NCBI GenBank assembly: GCA_029204225.1
Contig: MU831883.1
Coordinates: 1 to 64,000 of the forward strand
Length of the DNA stretch: 64,000 nt
Direction of reading: 5' to 3'
Source: Diphasiastrum complanatum
Taxonomy: Eukaryota; Streptophyta; Lycopodiopsida; Lycopodiales; Lycopodiaceae
This document shows, piece after piece, positions 46,687-52,869 of this stretch. The notes under the pieces are model-generated. The model did not search any database and was not told the DNA's origin. It worked only from the letters and a program-made list of their open reading frames with translations. Each line of letters starts with the position of its first letter. Within the stretch, counting starts at the first letter, position 1. The translations under genes were made by a program, and so were the position numbers.

Positions 46687-49600
46687 GTGTGTGTGAAGAC
46701 ACAAACACGCACACACACACACCTGAACGTGATTGCAAAAATGTCTGGAAAGTCAATTTGCTTGTAACTTCTTGGTGTGAACCTATACTATCAAGGATGA
46801 CAAAATCCAAGTCTTGATTAAGTGCTAGTGAACTATAACCTGGTTGGATTTTCAGGTAACAACTTCAGTACACAGGTTTAAAGTTGGATCTTGACATTCA
46901 CCTGCCAGATGTAAGCATTTTCACCCTGAAAAACCTGACAACCTTCCTCATAAACCTTTCTTGCTTCATGAAACCTTTTGCACTTGCTCATGAGTTTACC
47001 TAAAGTCACGTAAGCACGTCCGTCATCTGGCCAGATTTTTATGCACTGCATGAAGAAAACAAAGCCTAGAATCAGCAAGATTGATCAAAACATATAACTC
47101 CAAAGCCAATCATGCCATTATGACCTGTATTTAATATGTTTCTGAAACAGAACAAATCTCAACTCATTTAAAGCTTTCAAGAATACCCTTTATAGTGAAA
47201 TGGATGGCCCTGGTCGTCCAAAGATTCAAAATTAGGTGCAAGACACCAAGAACAGTGGACAATATTAGCTGCATTCACTATGGGCTGTGAATGTCAAAAG
47301 CAGATGAAATAAAAGCTTTCGAATGTGAATAAGAAAAAATGTCATTTTCATTTGAATGGACAACAATCTTGTTTGGCCTTCATTCAAGAGTCATATCAAG
47401 AATTCAAGAGTGGATTAGAGATTCCAGAGTACTGGTGCAATACATAAGAAGTACATGTTGGATAATATAGTAAGGGGTCCATAAAGAGCAAAGGATTTCA
47501 GCCTACAGTTTACACATCATGTCCGAGAAAATTAATAGGATTTGCATAATCGCTGGGCTGCTGCAACTAGTATTCCTCACTTGCTTCAGCTGCTCATGAA
47601 TGAAAAAGATATGTTGAAAAGCTATCTGATGTATATTGTAATCTGTACAGAAGAACTGCAGTTTCTTACATTATATGTAACTAAGTGTCCACGCTAGGGA
47701 TCAGTAGACCAACAGCCCATGAATTAATTGTGACTATAAGGGAATTGGGGCCCTTGTGTGTATAAGGTCATAATTAATGGTTGTAGGCCTAAACTCATGA
47801 ATGCACTACTAGTGGTGCATGGGCCTTGGAGGGTATAAGTATACCTATTGGGCTCTCACTAGTGTATCTTTGATTGTGAGACTAGTAGCCGTATGGTGCT
47901 GGTGTGATGCCTCATTCCTCTTTGAGATTGATCCATAGCTTGGGGGCTAGATCCGTTTGATCTAGGATTGGTTGGGTCCACCATCCGTTTCCCTTGTGTT
48001 GCTTGTTTTGGCATGCATATAGAATAGGATCCTTGGTTTAGGACTTTATATTGGTGCCATGGTTAAAGTAAGGGCATTTTGAGGATTACAATCCTTATAT
48101 AGGCACCGTAAGTGAGTTGGGTAAATTTGAAACTTTTTAGATGGAAAGGACTTTTTTTGGAATGTCTCATGTGTCTTTTACGAATTGTGATGCGCTCTTA
48201 TGATAATATATGGTCTTGGGAATCTGGAGAGTTGTGATTGGAAAATCATAACTCAGAATCTAGGATATATCTAATCAATAAAAGAGAGTTGTGTTTATCG
48301 TCAGTTTACCCCGGATGAATAAACAGGATAACGGAAATTTGGTATTGACTGGCCATCTTACCAAATCGGTTATGTTTATTCGGGTATGGACTACCAGGAA
48401 AGCATCTGATTTAGCTCAGATATTTGTTGAGTGTCTGTTTAGGCTTCACGAATTACCTAGTGACATCATGAACATTCGCGATTCGAAGTTTACTGGTGAC
48501 TTTTTGATCGGCCGTTTTAGCTAAACTAGAGACGACTCTGAGCTTAAGTTCTTCTGGTCATTGGTCAGACGGAAAAGGACAAATTAGTTGAGGGAACAAA
48601 TGCTTCGAGCATATTTCCCGGTGGAAATCTTATTGGGAAGTGTATCTGCCCTTGATTGAGTTGCCTATGCTAGGGTATCACGTTCTCTTATTAAGTATAG
48701 GACAAGAATCTGATGAATTATGATTGATGAATCATAGTTCAAATTCTAGTTATACTTGATCATTTAAGAAAAGGATTACCTGTGTGATCAAGAGTTCAAG
48801 TGATATCTGCATTTATATTTTGATGGCAATCTCCTCGGAGAGGAATTTATCCTCGATGGAGGTTGATTTGTAGTAAGCATTCGGCTACCGGTTATAGCCC
48901 GTTCATGCTTATGTACGGTTTTTGAACCTATATCACTCATTTCAGTAGAGACTCGTACGATCAAGTTTCAGAAGGTAGCAGACTTCCTACATGATATGCA
49001 GAAAATGCTACGGATAGCACGTGAAAATGTCTAGTGTGCCCAAGATAGGGACTGACATTATGCAAATCTGAAAAGATCACCTCGAGACTCTCAAGTGGAA
49101 GATTGGGTATATTCAAGAATCCCGAAGGATTCTAGTGTAATGCGTACCGACAAGCATTATAAATTGCCCCCTAGATACAAAGGACCGTATTAGATCTTGA
49201 AAAAGATCGGATCCTTAGCTTACCAGTTGGACCTCCCGGAAGGAACTCAAGTGCATCTGATTTTTCATGTAAGCCGACTCGAGAAGAGTCTACGTGAAGG
49301 GGAGCAACTTGGTTCTGGAGATCAATTGGACCTGTTGAATGAATCATCGGGTGTGTCCCCACGTGAACCCGAAAAGATCTTGGATATTCCACTTGGACCA
49401 GTCCGGGAGGAAAAATCGAAATGGTAATCATCCCAAGGATCAACTTTATTATATCTAGAAGAGGTTATATCCATACATAGACTGACTGGTCTCAGGGCCA
49501 CCAACACATGTTGGGCATTGTGCCTGGCTCGCGTTGGTAGAGGGAGATAAGACCTGGCGACTGGATTCTTGGCATTGGTTGAGCTGCCATGTTTCTGTCT

Positions 49601-51482
49601 ACCAGACTCCCCCTATAGCTCTGTTGTGATTCGGCGCACCCCCTTTATCCTGGAATATAGTTGTTTGGTAAAGCACACTTTTCTAGACTTAGTTTTTATT
49701 TTGTTGATTAAGCCTAGCAGAACCAGTCTAGCTCCCAGATATGGATTGTGACTACTTCAAATGGCTCACCACAGGTCAAAAGCTCAATCCTTGACTTCCT
49801 AACTTGCTCTGGGACTTTAGGGAGTGTCACCCCTTAGAGTCTTACGGGGCACACTGGGTGCACCCAAGTCAACTTTACAACAGTATCAATGGTATGGGGA
49901 AACACTATTTCCAAAATCTCAATCATGCTCAATGTACATGTTGAAAGCCTAGAGCACAAGAGGGCAAGTTTGGATGGATTCTACAAAAGGGAGGTCAATG
50001 TGTGTTCACCATCACCTTTGGCGTGCGAAGATTGGCATTATAGATATCCTTACAAATGGCATCGAAGATCTGATTTTTCCTTGCATTCTCATTGGTTTCA
50101 ATTTTGATGCCCTGAAACTACGAAAATCCTCATGAATGGAATTTGAAAGTGTGGAATCTGAATGGAAACTAAAAATACTAAGCCTTCTTGGATGGAAAAT
50201 GTGAAAAATTCTTCTAGTTTTAACTTCTAAATATTTTCACGGATGGAACCTAGAAATACCGAGCTCTTGGATGGGATATTTGAAAATTTCTTCTAGTCCT
50301 AACTTCTGAATATTCTCACGACCACATATTAACTTGATGATGTTCAATCCTCTGCATATTCTAGATTACGGCTTGTCTCGTGGTTTGACAAAAGGAATCT
50401 CTGATAATTTCCATGATATGCCTGGAAGTGAACACTATCTAATTATTAATCCTTGCTATGTAAATGCCACATAGAACCAAAAATCTGATAAATGTTACTC
50501 ATTGAGTTCACTAGAAATGTTACCGATTTGGATGTACCTGTTTCAGAAGCTGCTCTGCTTTAGCAAGCTGGCCAGTTTGCTTGTAGCGCTTTGCCTTGTA
50601 TAGTTTCAAGTCCAAATTGATAATCAATTGAGATACTTCCACATTATCCTCTGCCACTGGTAACCCTGAGGTGGACAAGGATGTCTGAGGCTCATATACA
50701 GTAGTCTCTATTGTTTTTTTTTGGCTTGGTTGAAAAACGCTCTTAGTTGCCGCGCCTTCAACACGATCTTCTTTTTGAAACTGTTCTATGTACACTCCTA
50801 TTTTATCTACTGTAATTGATTTGCCTAGACCTTCCGTACTATTATCAGAACTTGCTCCACGGAACGCCATACTAAGTTCTGGCTTTCTTTCTAAGAGCAA
50901 GTCCTCTTTTGCTATAGCTTCGTTGAGCGGCTTATCCAACCCTTCAATTTCATCTCCCCCAATGCATTCTCTCCATATCTCTTCCTCCGCAGCTCCATCC
51001 ACGCTTTCAATCCCCATCACGTCCTTTGCATTCTCCAGCAAGGCCTGTGGCAATTTCTTACTAGCATCAGATTTGCTCCCAGCTTCTAATTCAAAATCCA
51101 CAGTTGCAGAATCCTCCTTAGTGATAACATTTAATTTCCTGTGATTGGCATCCCTGGAAACTACCTCCAGCTCAGAATCAGTCAGCTTCTGAGCTCCATT
51201 CCGACTACACGCAGCTGCATTTCCAAGCTTGTGTGATGCAGGAGCCCTGACGCAATGTGGAAGCTGCGAATACAAGCTATTGCAAAACTGCGATGCTGGC
51301 ATCCGTTGTGATAGCAACAAAGGAATGGAAGCAGTGGTGTTCTGGAAAACGAAAGCACTGAACGGCATCAACCTTGCAAGCAAAATTGGCTCCAAAAGGG
51401 AAGCTGAACACGAAAACGGCTGCACCTCCGCAATAGCAAAAGTGTGCGCGCTACTGACACCCGAGGTCCAGAAACTCCTCAT
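17523..51482 (-). CDS. HCF107: HCF107-like HAT-repeat RNA-binding protein (8 exons, 724 codons)
   Basis: Exons on the minus strand: 51482-50538, 47045-46902, 37777-37472, 37385-37326, 31565-31320, 31002-30892, 28036-27860, 17708-17523. Every junction is phase 0. Exon 1 gives a Ser-rich, transit-peptide-like start ([19 protein letters not shown]) and a poorly conserved linker. Exons 2-7 give about ten half-a-TPR (HAT) repeats, each with an (A/L)W...E...G...AR.LF pattern, such as [20 protein letters not shown] and [20 protein letters not shown]. Exon 8 carries the C-terminal TEVVDEAPW segment. In Arabidopsis, HCF107 is a chloroplast protein that binds the psbH 5' leader, allowing psbH translation and stabilising processed RNAs of its operon, so photosystem II assembly depends on it. 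The Arabidopsis protein is about 650 residues; this one is longer through its N-terminal region. The order and spacing of repeats match that family throughout, and I see no disabling change. Confidence 0.9.
17761..17845. repeat. compound (TG)n(CG)n(AG)n microsatellite beside exon 8 acceptor
   Basis: (TG)9 at 17761-17778, (CG)6 to about 17790, then (AG) to 17845, without interruption. On the HCF107 transcript it reads (CU)n(CG)n(CA)n, placing a long CU tract some 80-135 nt before the last 3' splice site. Confidence 0.95.
19066..19941 (+). pseudogene. Copia reverse transcriptase fragment (N-terminal half)
   Basis: 291-codon open frame from pre-RT linker ([18 protein letters not shown]) through RT palm motifs ([59 protein letters not shown]) to [10 protein letters not shown]. 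It is truncated before the YVDD box, so it is inactive. Confidence 0.9.
20069..20300 (+). repeat. Copia 3' LTR (start defined, end approximate)
   Basis: TGTTAGAAATCAATG follows the purine tract directly. A run like a promoter and leader (TATCAGGGTTCAGGGTTTATATG) and a late TTCTTCTTCCGTCTCCCTA occur downstream. No second LTR is available to fix the end. Confidence 0.6.
20457..21059 (-). repeat. gypsy 3' LTR (outer edge truncated)
   Basis: Matches 24877-25474 closely (for example GGAATGCCTCTCTCTAGGCTC and GACACATGGCCAACTCC). It begins within the LTR at ACAAGCATCAAATTAC, so the outer ~57 bp and any target duplication are lost. Inner end TGTAACA at 21059. Confidence 0.9.
21072..22226 (-). pseudogene. 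gypsy integrase with chromodomain-like C-terminus
   Basis: 384 open codons; the first is not necessarily the natural start. It begins inside the integrase zinc-finger region ([16 protein letters not shown]). The core shows D and E motifs in [28 protein letters not shown] and [19 protein letters not shown]-like segment ([21 protein letters not shown]) and [10 protein letters not shown] follow. The end ([21 protein letters not shown]) resembles a chromodomain, which in chromoviruses steers integration to heterochromatin. This frame itself is intact. Confidence 0.9.
22353..23213 (-). pseudogene. gypsy RT connection and RNase H
   Basis: 287 open codons: [19 protein letters not shown] and [18 protein letters not shown] (RT connection), then RNase H with [47 protein letters not shown] and [11 protein letters not shown]. 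It is separated by frameshifts from RT upstream and integrase downstream. Confidence 0.92.
23239..24254 (-). pseudogene. gypsy protease end and reverse transcriptase
   Basis: Protease C-terminal part ([19 protein letters not shown]), linker, then [75 protein letters not shown], one frameshift near 23433, then [18 protein letters not shown] and [10 protein letters not shown]. The catalytic aspartates are present. The protease active site (D-S/T-G) lies in the part lost to the internal rearrangement at 24251-24355. Confidence 0.9.
24251..24355 (-). repeat. LTR scrap inside gypsy gag
   Basis: ATACCAAATGTCAGACTCC, the primer-site/LTR junction, reappears inside the element and is followed by about 95 bp of LTR, ending at GGAGCTGGCTGC. 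On its right gag sequence resumes (24356-24613). The middle of gag and the front of protease are gone. This is the footprint expected of a template switch during reverse transcription. Confidence 0.85.
24356..24613 (-). pseudogene. gypsy gag N-terminal remnant
   Basis: From ATG 24613 ([20 protein letters not shown]) through about 85 residues with a coiled-coil-like [13 protein letters not shown] and a Pro/Lys stretch ending [14 protein letters not shown], typical of the start of gypsy gag. The frame then enters the LTR scrap. Confidence 0.7.
24819..25474 (-). repeat. gypsy 5' LTR, 656 bp
   Basis: On the plus strand TGTCAGACTCC to TTGTAACA. It contains several copies of an ACACATGTGTCACTCAT/GTGTCACG word. 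The initiator-Met primer-site complement abuts its inner end. Confidence 0.9.
25480..26093 (+). mobile_element. LINE 3' end with (CT)n tail
   Basis: A partly open frame (25515-25850, [20 protein letters not shown]) is followed by a 3' UTR. The last 100 bp (ACTTGACATGTACTTCATTAGTC ... GACATTAATAAAGCTTTCTTT then CT repeats) match the ends of two other LINE pieces in intron 4. The gypsy 5' LTR abuts the left side, so the gypsy probably integrated into this LINE. Confidence 0.6.
26046..26092. repeat. (CT)n microsatellite, LINE tail
   Basis: About 23 CT units directly after ATTAATAAAGCTTTCTTTCT. The same junction is seen at 32526 and 34496. Confidence 0.95.
26094..27859. other. unassigned intron sequence with a 118-bp tandem duplication
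   Basis: 26100-26280 is C-rich low-complexity sequence. 26998-27234 holds two tandem copies of a 118-119-bp unit (ATCCCTATGATGAGGCACATGTAGAG ... GGTTATCCTCTGATGCT), nearly identical. The surroundings look like a worn reading frame (CSVCAEDF in one copy), but I cannot assign it. Confidence 0.4.
26998..27234. repeat. 118-bp tandem duplication
   Basis: The second copy differs from the first mainly by a 4-bp loss in the GTAGAG(TTTG)ACCAACC region. Near identity implies a recent duplication in otherwise decayed DNA. Confidence 0.85.
27860..28036 (-). CDS. HCF107: HCF107-like exon 7
   Basis: 177 nt, 59 residues, [19 protein letters not shown] to ELRNIYYQQ. It contains [20 protein letters not shown], matching the last full repeat and the EEIRNLYFQQ region of HCF107. 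Acceptor TTGATAG, donor CAG|GTTTTA. Confidence 0.93.
28037..29775. other. HCF107 intron 6, left part, nothing recognised
   Basis: Short ORFs (28320-28955) show no motif or codon pattern that I recognise. No repeats or LTR ends were seen. Confidence 0.4.
29776..30205 (+). pseudogene. Copia integrase C-terminal fragment
   Basis: About 430 bp. The frame reads [75 protein letters not shown] and stops matching at EDKHENEDF. It is a close relative of 58200-58625, and both start matching at CTCGAAAGCTCC. There is no LTR on either side. In HCF107 intron 6, opposite strand. Confidence 0.9.
30206..30891. other. intron 6, right part, nothing recognised
   Basis: AT-rich, without motif, up to the exon 6 donor. 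Confidence 0.4.
30892..31002 (-). CDS. HCF107: HCF107-like exon 6
   Basis: 111 nt, 37 residues, [19 protein letters not shown] to NAVRAFQ. Acceptor TTCTGTGCAG, donor CAG|GTAAAA. The intron to exon 5 is only 317 nt and free of transposons. Confidence 0.93.
31320..31565 (-). CDS. HCF107: HCF107-like exon 5 (HAT repeats)
   Basis: 246 nt, 82 residues, [19 protein letters not shown] to DPSHQPVWL. It contains [18 protein letters not shown], typical of the family. The acceptor follows a T-rich tract ending GATGCAG; the donor is CTA|GTAAGT. Confidence 0.95.
31990..32573 (+). mobile_element. LINE fragment a: ORF1 end, endonuclease start, 3' UTR, (CT)n
   Basis: The ORF1 end ([29 protein letters not shown]) matches LINE fragment c ([25 protein letters not shown]). 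The endonuclease start is then frame-worn near 32230-32310. At about 32320 the sequence jumps to a 3' UTR ending GACATTAATATATTCTATT and (CT)n. Almost all of ORF2 has been deleted. Confidence 0.7.
32526..32573. repeat. (CT)n microsatellite, LINE tail
   Basis: About 24 CT units following ATTCTATTCTATTCT. Directly abuts the truncated RT of the next LINE. Confidence 0.95.
32574..34549 (+). mobile_element. LINE fragment b: 5'-truncated ORF2 reverse transcriptase to 3' tail
   Basis: Starts inside RT ([18 protein letters not shown]). Contains [52 protein letters not shown] and the YADD box (TILLYADD). A worn C-terminal Zn-finger-like part near 33830-33955 ([20 protein letters not shown]) follows, then a 3' UTR ending GACATTAATAAAGATCTTT and (CT)n to 34549. 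In-frame TAG at 32849 where CAG is expected. Typical of a truncated LINE insertion; it starts right after the (CT)n tail of fragment a. Confidence 0.85.
34496..34549. repeat. (CT)n microsatellite, LINE tail
   Basis: About 27 CT units following GACATTAATAAAGATCTTT. Confidence 0.95.
34560..36205 (+). mobile_element. LINE fragment c: 5' region, ORF1 and start of ORF2 endonuclease
   Basis: 5' leader from about 34560, ORF1 at 35025-35918, then an ORF2 endonuclease start ([26 protein letters not shown]) that breaks off near 36200. It has the 5' end and lacks the 3' end, the reverse of fragment b. The two could be halves of one element split by later insertion or deletion, or separate copies. Confidence 0.75.
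35025..35918 (+). pseudogene. LINE ORF1 protein (coiled coil plus RRM-like domain)
   Basis: ATG 35025 ([17 protein letters not shown]). An in-frame TAG at 35241-35243 sits where CAG would continue DAQ-AEIASRR. Heptad-like repeats follow ([34 protein letters not shown]), then a basic, RRM-like part ([54 protein letters not shown]). This is the layout of L1-type ORF1 proteins, which trimerise and coat the element RNA. One stop apart, it is intact. Confidence 0.8.
36206..37325. other. intron 4, right part, unassigned
   Basis: The minus strand holds short worn frames (36777-37046, containing [13 protein letters not shown]) that faintly recall a Copia integrase. The match is too weak to call. The rest is featureless up to the GC donor of exon 4. 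Confidence 0.3.
37326..37385 (-). CDS. HCF107: HCF107-like exon 4 (20 codons, GC donor)
   Basis: 60 nt encoding [20 protein letters not shown]. It is separated from exon 3 by an 86-nt intron (37386-37471). The 3' boundary requires a GC donor (CAG|GCATAC): joining LFQ to RGIRASPKN keeps the exact repeat spacing of the family, while the next GT would insert eight residues and has a poor consensus. Confidence 0.85.
37472..37777 (-). CDS. HCF107: HCF107-like exon 3 (three HAT repeats)
   Basis: 306 nt, 102 residues, [15 protein letters not shown] to KSAASWM. Contains [14 protein letters not shown] and [17 protein letters not shown], close to the Arabidopsis protein. Acceptor TTTGTGCAG, donor ATG|GTAAGT. 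Confidence 0.95.
38054..38134. repeat. tandem 40-bp duplication
   Basis: CTAGATCAAAAAGTCTACAC followed by TACAA(A/C)GGGTTTCAAAAGCATT occurs twice head to tail, with one or two differences, just before the Copia body. Confidence 0.85.
38198..39078 (+). pseudogene. Copia protease end, pre-integrase and integrase core
   Basis: The first codon is not a natural start. Protease end ([20 protein letters not shown]), GAG-pre-integrase ([18 protein letters not shown]), zinc finger ([11 protein letters not shown]), catalytic D in [16 protein letters not shown] and [17 protein letters not shown], and E region [20 protein letters not shown]. Ends at a frameshift after LVEGA. Confidence 0.92.
39083..39738 (+). 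pseudogene. Copia integrase C-terminal part and linker (two frames)
   Basis: 39083-39300 reads [20 protein letters not shown] and [19 protein letters not shown] frameshift near 39300 leads into 39313-39738 ([45 protein letters not shown]). It ends FWK-TAG where CAG would lead into the RT frame. Confidence 0.88.
39742..41272 (+). pseudogene. Copia reverse transcriptase and RNase H
   Basis: The frame opens [74 protein letters not shown], and the active-site box FVDDSLMIG. RNase [37 protein letters not shown] at 41059 interrupts [20 protein letters not shown], and the end ([18 protein letters not shown]) follows in frame. All catalytic acids are visible. Confidence 0.92.
41273..41990 (+). repeat. 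Copia 3' LTR (end approximate)
   Basis: TGTCAGAAATGGTGAAC directly follows the purine tract. Early part rich in CGAA words; a later part with GGATTATAAAGATAAATC (TATA-like) and AATAAAATGTATTTTG (poly(A)-like, about 41943). The end lies somewhere near 41980-41990. Confidence 0.65.
42121..42625 (+). pseudogene. Pro-rich AT-hook protein fragment of a transposon
   Basis: The frame from ATG 42121 reads [18 protein letters not shown], a Pro/Ala-rich stretch, then after an in-frame TGA (42370-42372, CGA expected) [20 protein letters not shown] and [10 protein letters not shown]. Two GRP cores of AT-hook type bind A/T-rich minor grooves. A second TGA follows [10 protein letters not shown], then acidic [17 protein letters not shown]-rich codons set it apart from its surroundings. 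I infer that it belongs with the BED-finger ORFs further right as remains of one DNA transposon family; this is not proven. Confidence 0.5.
43177..43434 (-). pseudogene. small charged protein, 85 codons, one stop
   Basis: ATG 43434 reads [20 protein letters not shown], in-frame TGA at 43369-43371 (CGA expected), then [34 protein letters not shown] and a basic end [16 protein letters not shown]. It has a short helix rich in Glu, Gln and Arg and a strongly basic tail. No family recognised. It sits between the AT-hook fragment and the BED/GGTACC cluster. Confidence 0.5.
43480..43800. repeat. GC-rich low-complexity and diverged 88-bp-type unit
   Basis: 43480-43560 is built of GGCTCTCACT words. 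43625-43760 is a diverged copy of the unit repeated at 44600-44850 (CACATGTGTTGCTCCCCC, CCATGGTCTGCTCCCCCACA). Confidence 0.6.
43875..44036. repeat. GGTACC palindrome module A
   Basis: About 160 bp packed with GGTACC, CCGCGG and GGATCC palindromes on both sides of the perfect palindrome CTATGA(TA)nTCATAG near 43936-43960. It can fold as one large imperfect hairpin. Related modules follow at 44937, 45206 and 45889. Confidence 0.9.
44360..44617 (+). pseudogene. BED-type zinc-finger ORF, copy 1
   Basis: ATG 44360, 85 codons: [20 protein letters not shown], then CRYCLTEF and [15 protein letters not shown]. The C-x2-C followed by K-G-H fits the DNA-binding BED finger found at the start of hAT transposases. 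The frame then runs into the 88-bp repeats and ends. No transposase core follows, so this is a fragment or a stand-alone finger. Confidence 0.65.
44600..44850. repeat. three tandem copies of an ~88-bp unit
   Basis: Unit: TGCTCCCCCACATGCTGCAC, TCCGATTGGGTCCATGGTC, TGCTCCTCCACAGTGCCCAT, GTG and a short variable part with TGTACCTG. The third copy is shortened. A fourth, diverged copy lies at 43625-43760. Confidence 0.85.
44937..45143. repeat. GGTACC palindrome module B
   Basis: Closest relative of module A: the order of GGTACC, CCGCGG and GGATCC words is the same on the right side (AGCGGTACCAGGATC, CGGATCCACTGTGGTA), and the core is CTATGA(TA)9TCATAG near 45031-45060. Poly(A/T) runs flank both sides. 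Confidence 0.9.
45206..45376. repeat. GGTACC palindrome module C
   Basis: Left arm GGTGTCGCCCAGTTACTGC, core CTATGA(TA)nTCATAG with about 20 TA units (45269-45316), right arm CTGGTACCGCGGTACCATG. Confidence 0.9.
45660..45880 (+). pseudogene. BED-type zinc-finger ORF, copy 2 (frameshifted)
   Basis: ATG 45660 reads [20 protein letters not shown] as in copy 1, then a 1-nt shift near 45725; the other frame continues with [19 protein letters not shown] and [13 protein letters not shown]. The two copies share their upstream flank (AACCTAATC, C-tract, CTCGCTTC, TCTCTC), so a whole unit of palindrome module plus BED region was duplicated. Confidence 0.65.
45889..46007. repeat. GGTACC palindrome module D with long (TA)n
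   Basis: GGCGGTATCGTACCGGCGGT, ATGGTACCGACGGTACCATA, then ACTA and about 23 TA units to 46007. The right arm is missing; ordinary sequence starts at GCATTATAGGG. Confidence 0.85.
46008..46901. other. intron 2 remainder; (GT)n/(CA)n inverted pair
   Basis: No gene. (TG)17 at 46645-46679 and CA-rich sequence at 46705-46722 are complementary and 25 nt apart. Confidence 0.6.
46645..46722. repeat. (TG)n and (CA)n facing microsatellites
   Basis: TG repeats followed by GATATAGTGTGTGTGAAGAC and CACAAACACGCACACACACAC. The two halves could pair in RNA. Confidence 0.9.
46902..47045 (-). CDS. HCF107: HCF107-like exon 2 (first HAT repeats)
   Basis: 144 nt, 48 residues, [19 protein letters not shown] to GENAYIWQ. 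The acceptor is CTTCATGCAG and the donor CAG|GTGAAT. The sequence matches the conserved start of the HCF107 repeat array (DGRAYV, ENAYIWQ). Confidence 0.92.
47046..48260. other. intron 1, left part; possible LTR remnant
   Basis: 47692-48045 has an LTR-like look (TGTCCACGC start, later TTGGTGCCATGG resembling a primer site). There is no partner repeat, so it is not called an LTR. Otherwise featureless. Confidence 0.3.
48270..49440 (+). pseudogene. degraded gypsy integrase
   Basis: 48291-48520 reads [60 protein letters not shown], the central integrase core. 48540-49090 is unreadable. 49095-49430 gives [42 protein letters not shown] and [14 protein letters not shown], the C-terminal GPY/F part. 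Many stops and shifts. Plus strand, opposite to HCF107. Confidence 0.85.
49441..50537. other. intron 1, right part, unassigned
   Basis: Probably the trailing part of the gypsy copy at first, then featureless. 50110-50330 contains two related segments (AATGGAA/CTAGAAATAC...TCTTCTAGT near 50165-50225 and 50240-50300), an old ~75-bp tandem repeat. Confidence 0.35.
50538..51482 (-). CDS. HCF107: HCF107-like exon 1 (start, transit peptide, linker)
   Basis: ATG 51482 is the first ATG after an in-frame TAA about 36 nt upstream; the open frame reaches a GTG four codons earlier. It encodes 315 residues: a Ser/Ala-rich, acid-poor start consistent with chloroplast import, an acidic linker ([20 protein letters not shown]), and the beginning of the repeat domain ([20 protein letters not shown]). 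It ends AAACAG|GTACAT, phase 0. Confidence 0.88.
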
Positions 51483-51569
51483 GCTTCCCTTCACATAAGG
51501 CTCTACTTCAGATCTTTACTCCCTCCGCATTTGATCTTCACTCCCATTCTCACTGCCCGATCGTCTCCT

Positions 51570-51690
51570 CCTTATATGCTTTTGCTTCCTCGCACCCTTT
51601 CTCCCTTTTGCTCGTCGATCGATCGATAAATCGAGCGATCGAGAGCGAGAGGGATCGAGAGAGAGAGAGAGAGAGAGAGAGAGTGAGTTT
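51570..51690 (-). promoter_or_regulatory. HCF107 promoter/5' UTR: TATA-like box and GAGA tract
   Basis: On the minus strand GCATATAAGG (51571-51580) lies about 90 nt before the ATG. A (GA)13 tract at 51656-51682 and a run of GATC words (51615-51650) precede it. Such GA/CT tracts are common in plant core promoters and 5' leaders. No transcription start evidence. Confidence 0.35.
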
Positions 51691-52860
51691 TGCTCTTCGC
51701 TTTTCCCTGAGAGGGTTGTTCGTGTGCATGCATGCGTACCACATCTTTCTTACCTCTTCTTCATTCAGTTTAGGCACATTGTGAGTATTTTGGGGTCCCC
51801 AAAACGAGTGGCACACATACAATCTCTCACTTTTAGTTTTTTTTATGTTTCTCATTCTGATTTTTAGTTGTGACCCACTAGTGGTAATAGCTTTCCACGT
51901 GGCCCATTCATCTCTTGAAAGCAATGTGATAGAATCCTCGCTTTCCATGCAGCCCGTTCACCTACGGAAAGTGACGTAAATCAAGAAAACATGTGAAAGT
52001 GTGGGTGAGCGAGTGTGCAAATGATTCAAAAAAATTAGGTGCTGGAGAAAATGGTCACCCATTTAGCTATTTAATGCATGGCATGGTTTTTGTTGGGATT
52101 TTGGGAAGTAGTCGATGATCCTCTGTGCATGAATCTACATCTATCAGATTCAAGCTACCTTCGATAGATCGCTCTACTTGATCCTAGTTTCCAAGTCGCT
52201 GCAATCGATTCCATAGACATGCACGAATTAGATTAATTTAAATTTAATTTGCGGAAGCGAAATAGAACAGATCATAGAGCATCACAATCGACACGAATTA
52301 TCAATCACATCAACAGTTTAATCTACGAATCAGTTTATTTACAAGACTATGACTCAGACGATAACAGAAATAATGCATACGACATGACACGACAATACTC
52401 GAGTTTCTAAAATGAGATTGACTTTGTCGAAGAATGTGTACAAGTTTGAATGCATTTGCATGCGAGATCTTTCTAATACATTACTCTGTGATAATAGAGT
52501 GAAAGATCGAATAAAACGCAAGTAAAAAATCGACGTAGCGTTAGAATAACTTAAGTATTAAGTAACTTCTTTACATGTGGATTGTTATTAATATATACAC
52601 ATGCTATCAGATTCTGATTAAAAGAATCTTTAATCTATACTTTTAAAATCGAGATTAAGGCACTACATGTTGTTAGCAGTCGTTGTTGGACAGAATCTGA
52701 TTACGTTAGAGATTTTGTCTAGACGTGATAGTGTTAAGCTACCGAATAGTTGAAAGTCGATGGTAACTACTCAATAGTTTGATAATGGTTGAATAATCGA
52801 TGATGACTATCGTCTAGACGATGATGCTCAGATCGATAATTCGGTCGTGTCTGCAAAAAT
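51691..52860. other. upstream of HCF107, no gene recognised
   Basis: AT-rich. The region 52090-52800 lacks ORFs and repeats that I can assign; it leads into the Copia fragment at 52870. Confidence 0.35.
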
Positions 52861-52869
52861 ATTGTGCAA

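Noticed and set aside
46554..46817. ORF with CVCVCV and THTHTH runs
   Set aside because: It translates the (TG)n/(CA)n tracts.
47692..48045. LTR with a TGGTGCC primer site
   Set aside because: No partner repeat, no coding context directly downstream; kept only as a remark.
51483..51494. Upstream GTG as the start of HCF107
   Set aside because: The first in-frame ATG is at 51482 and an in-frame TAA lies shortly before; a non-ATG start is not needed.
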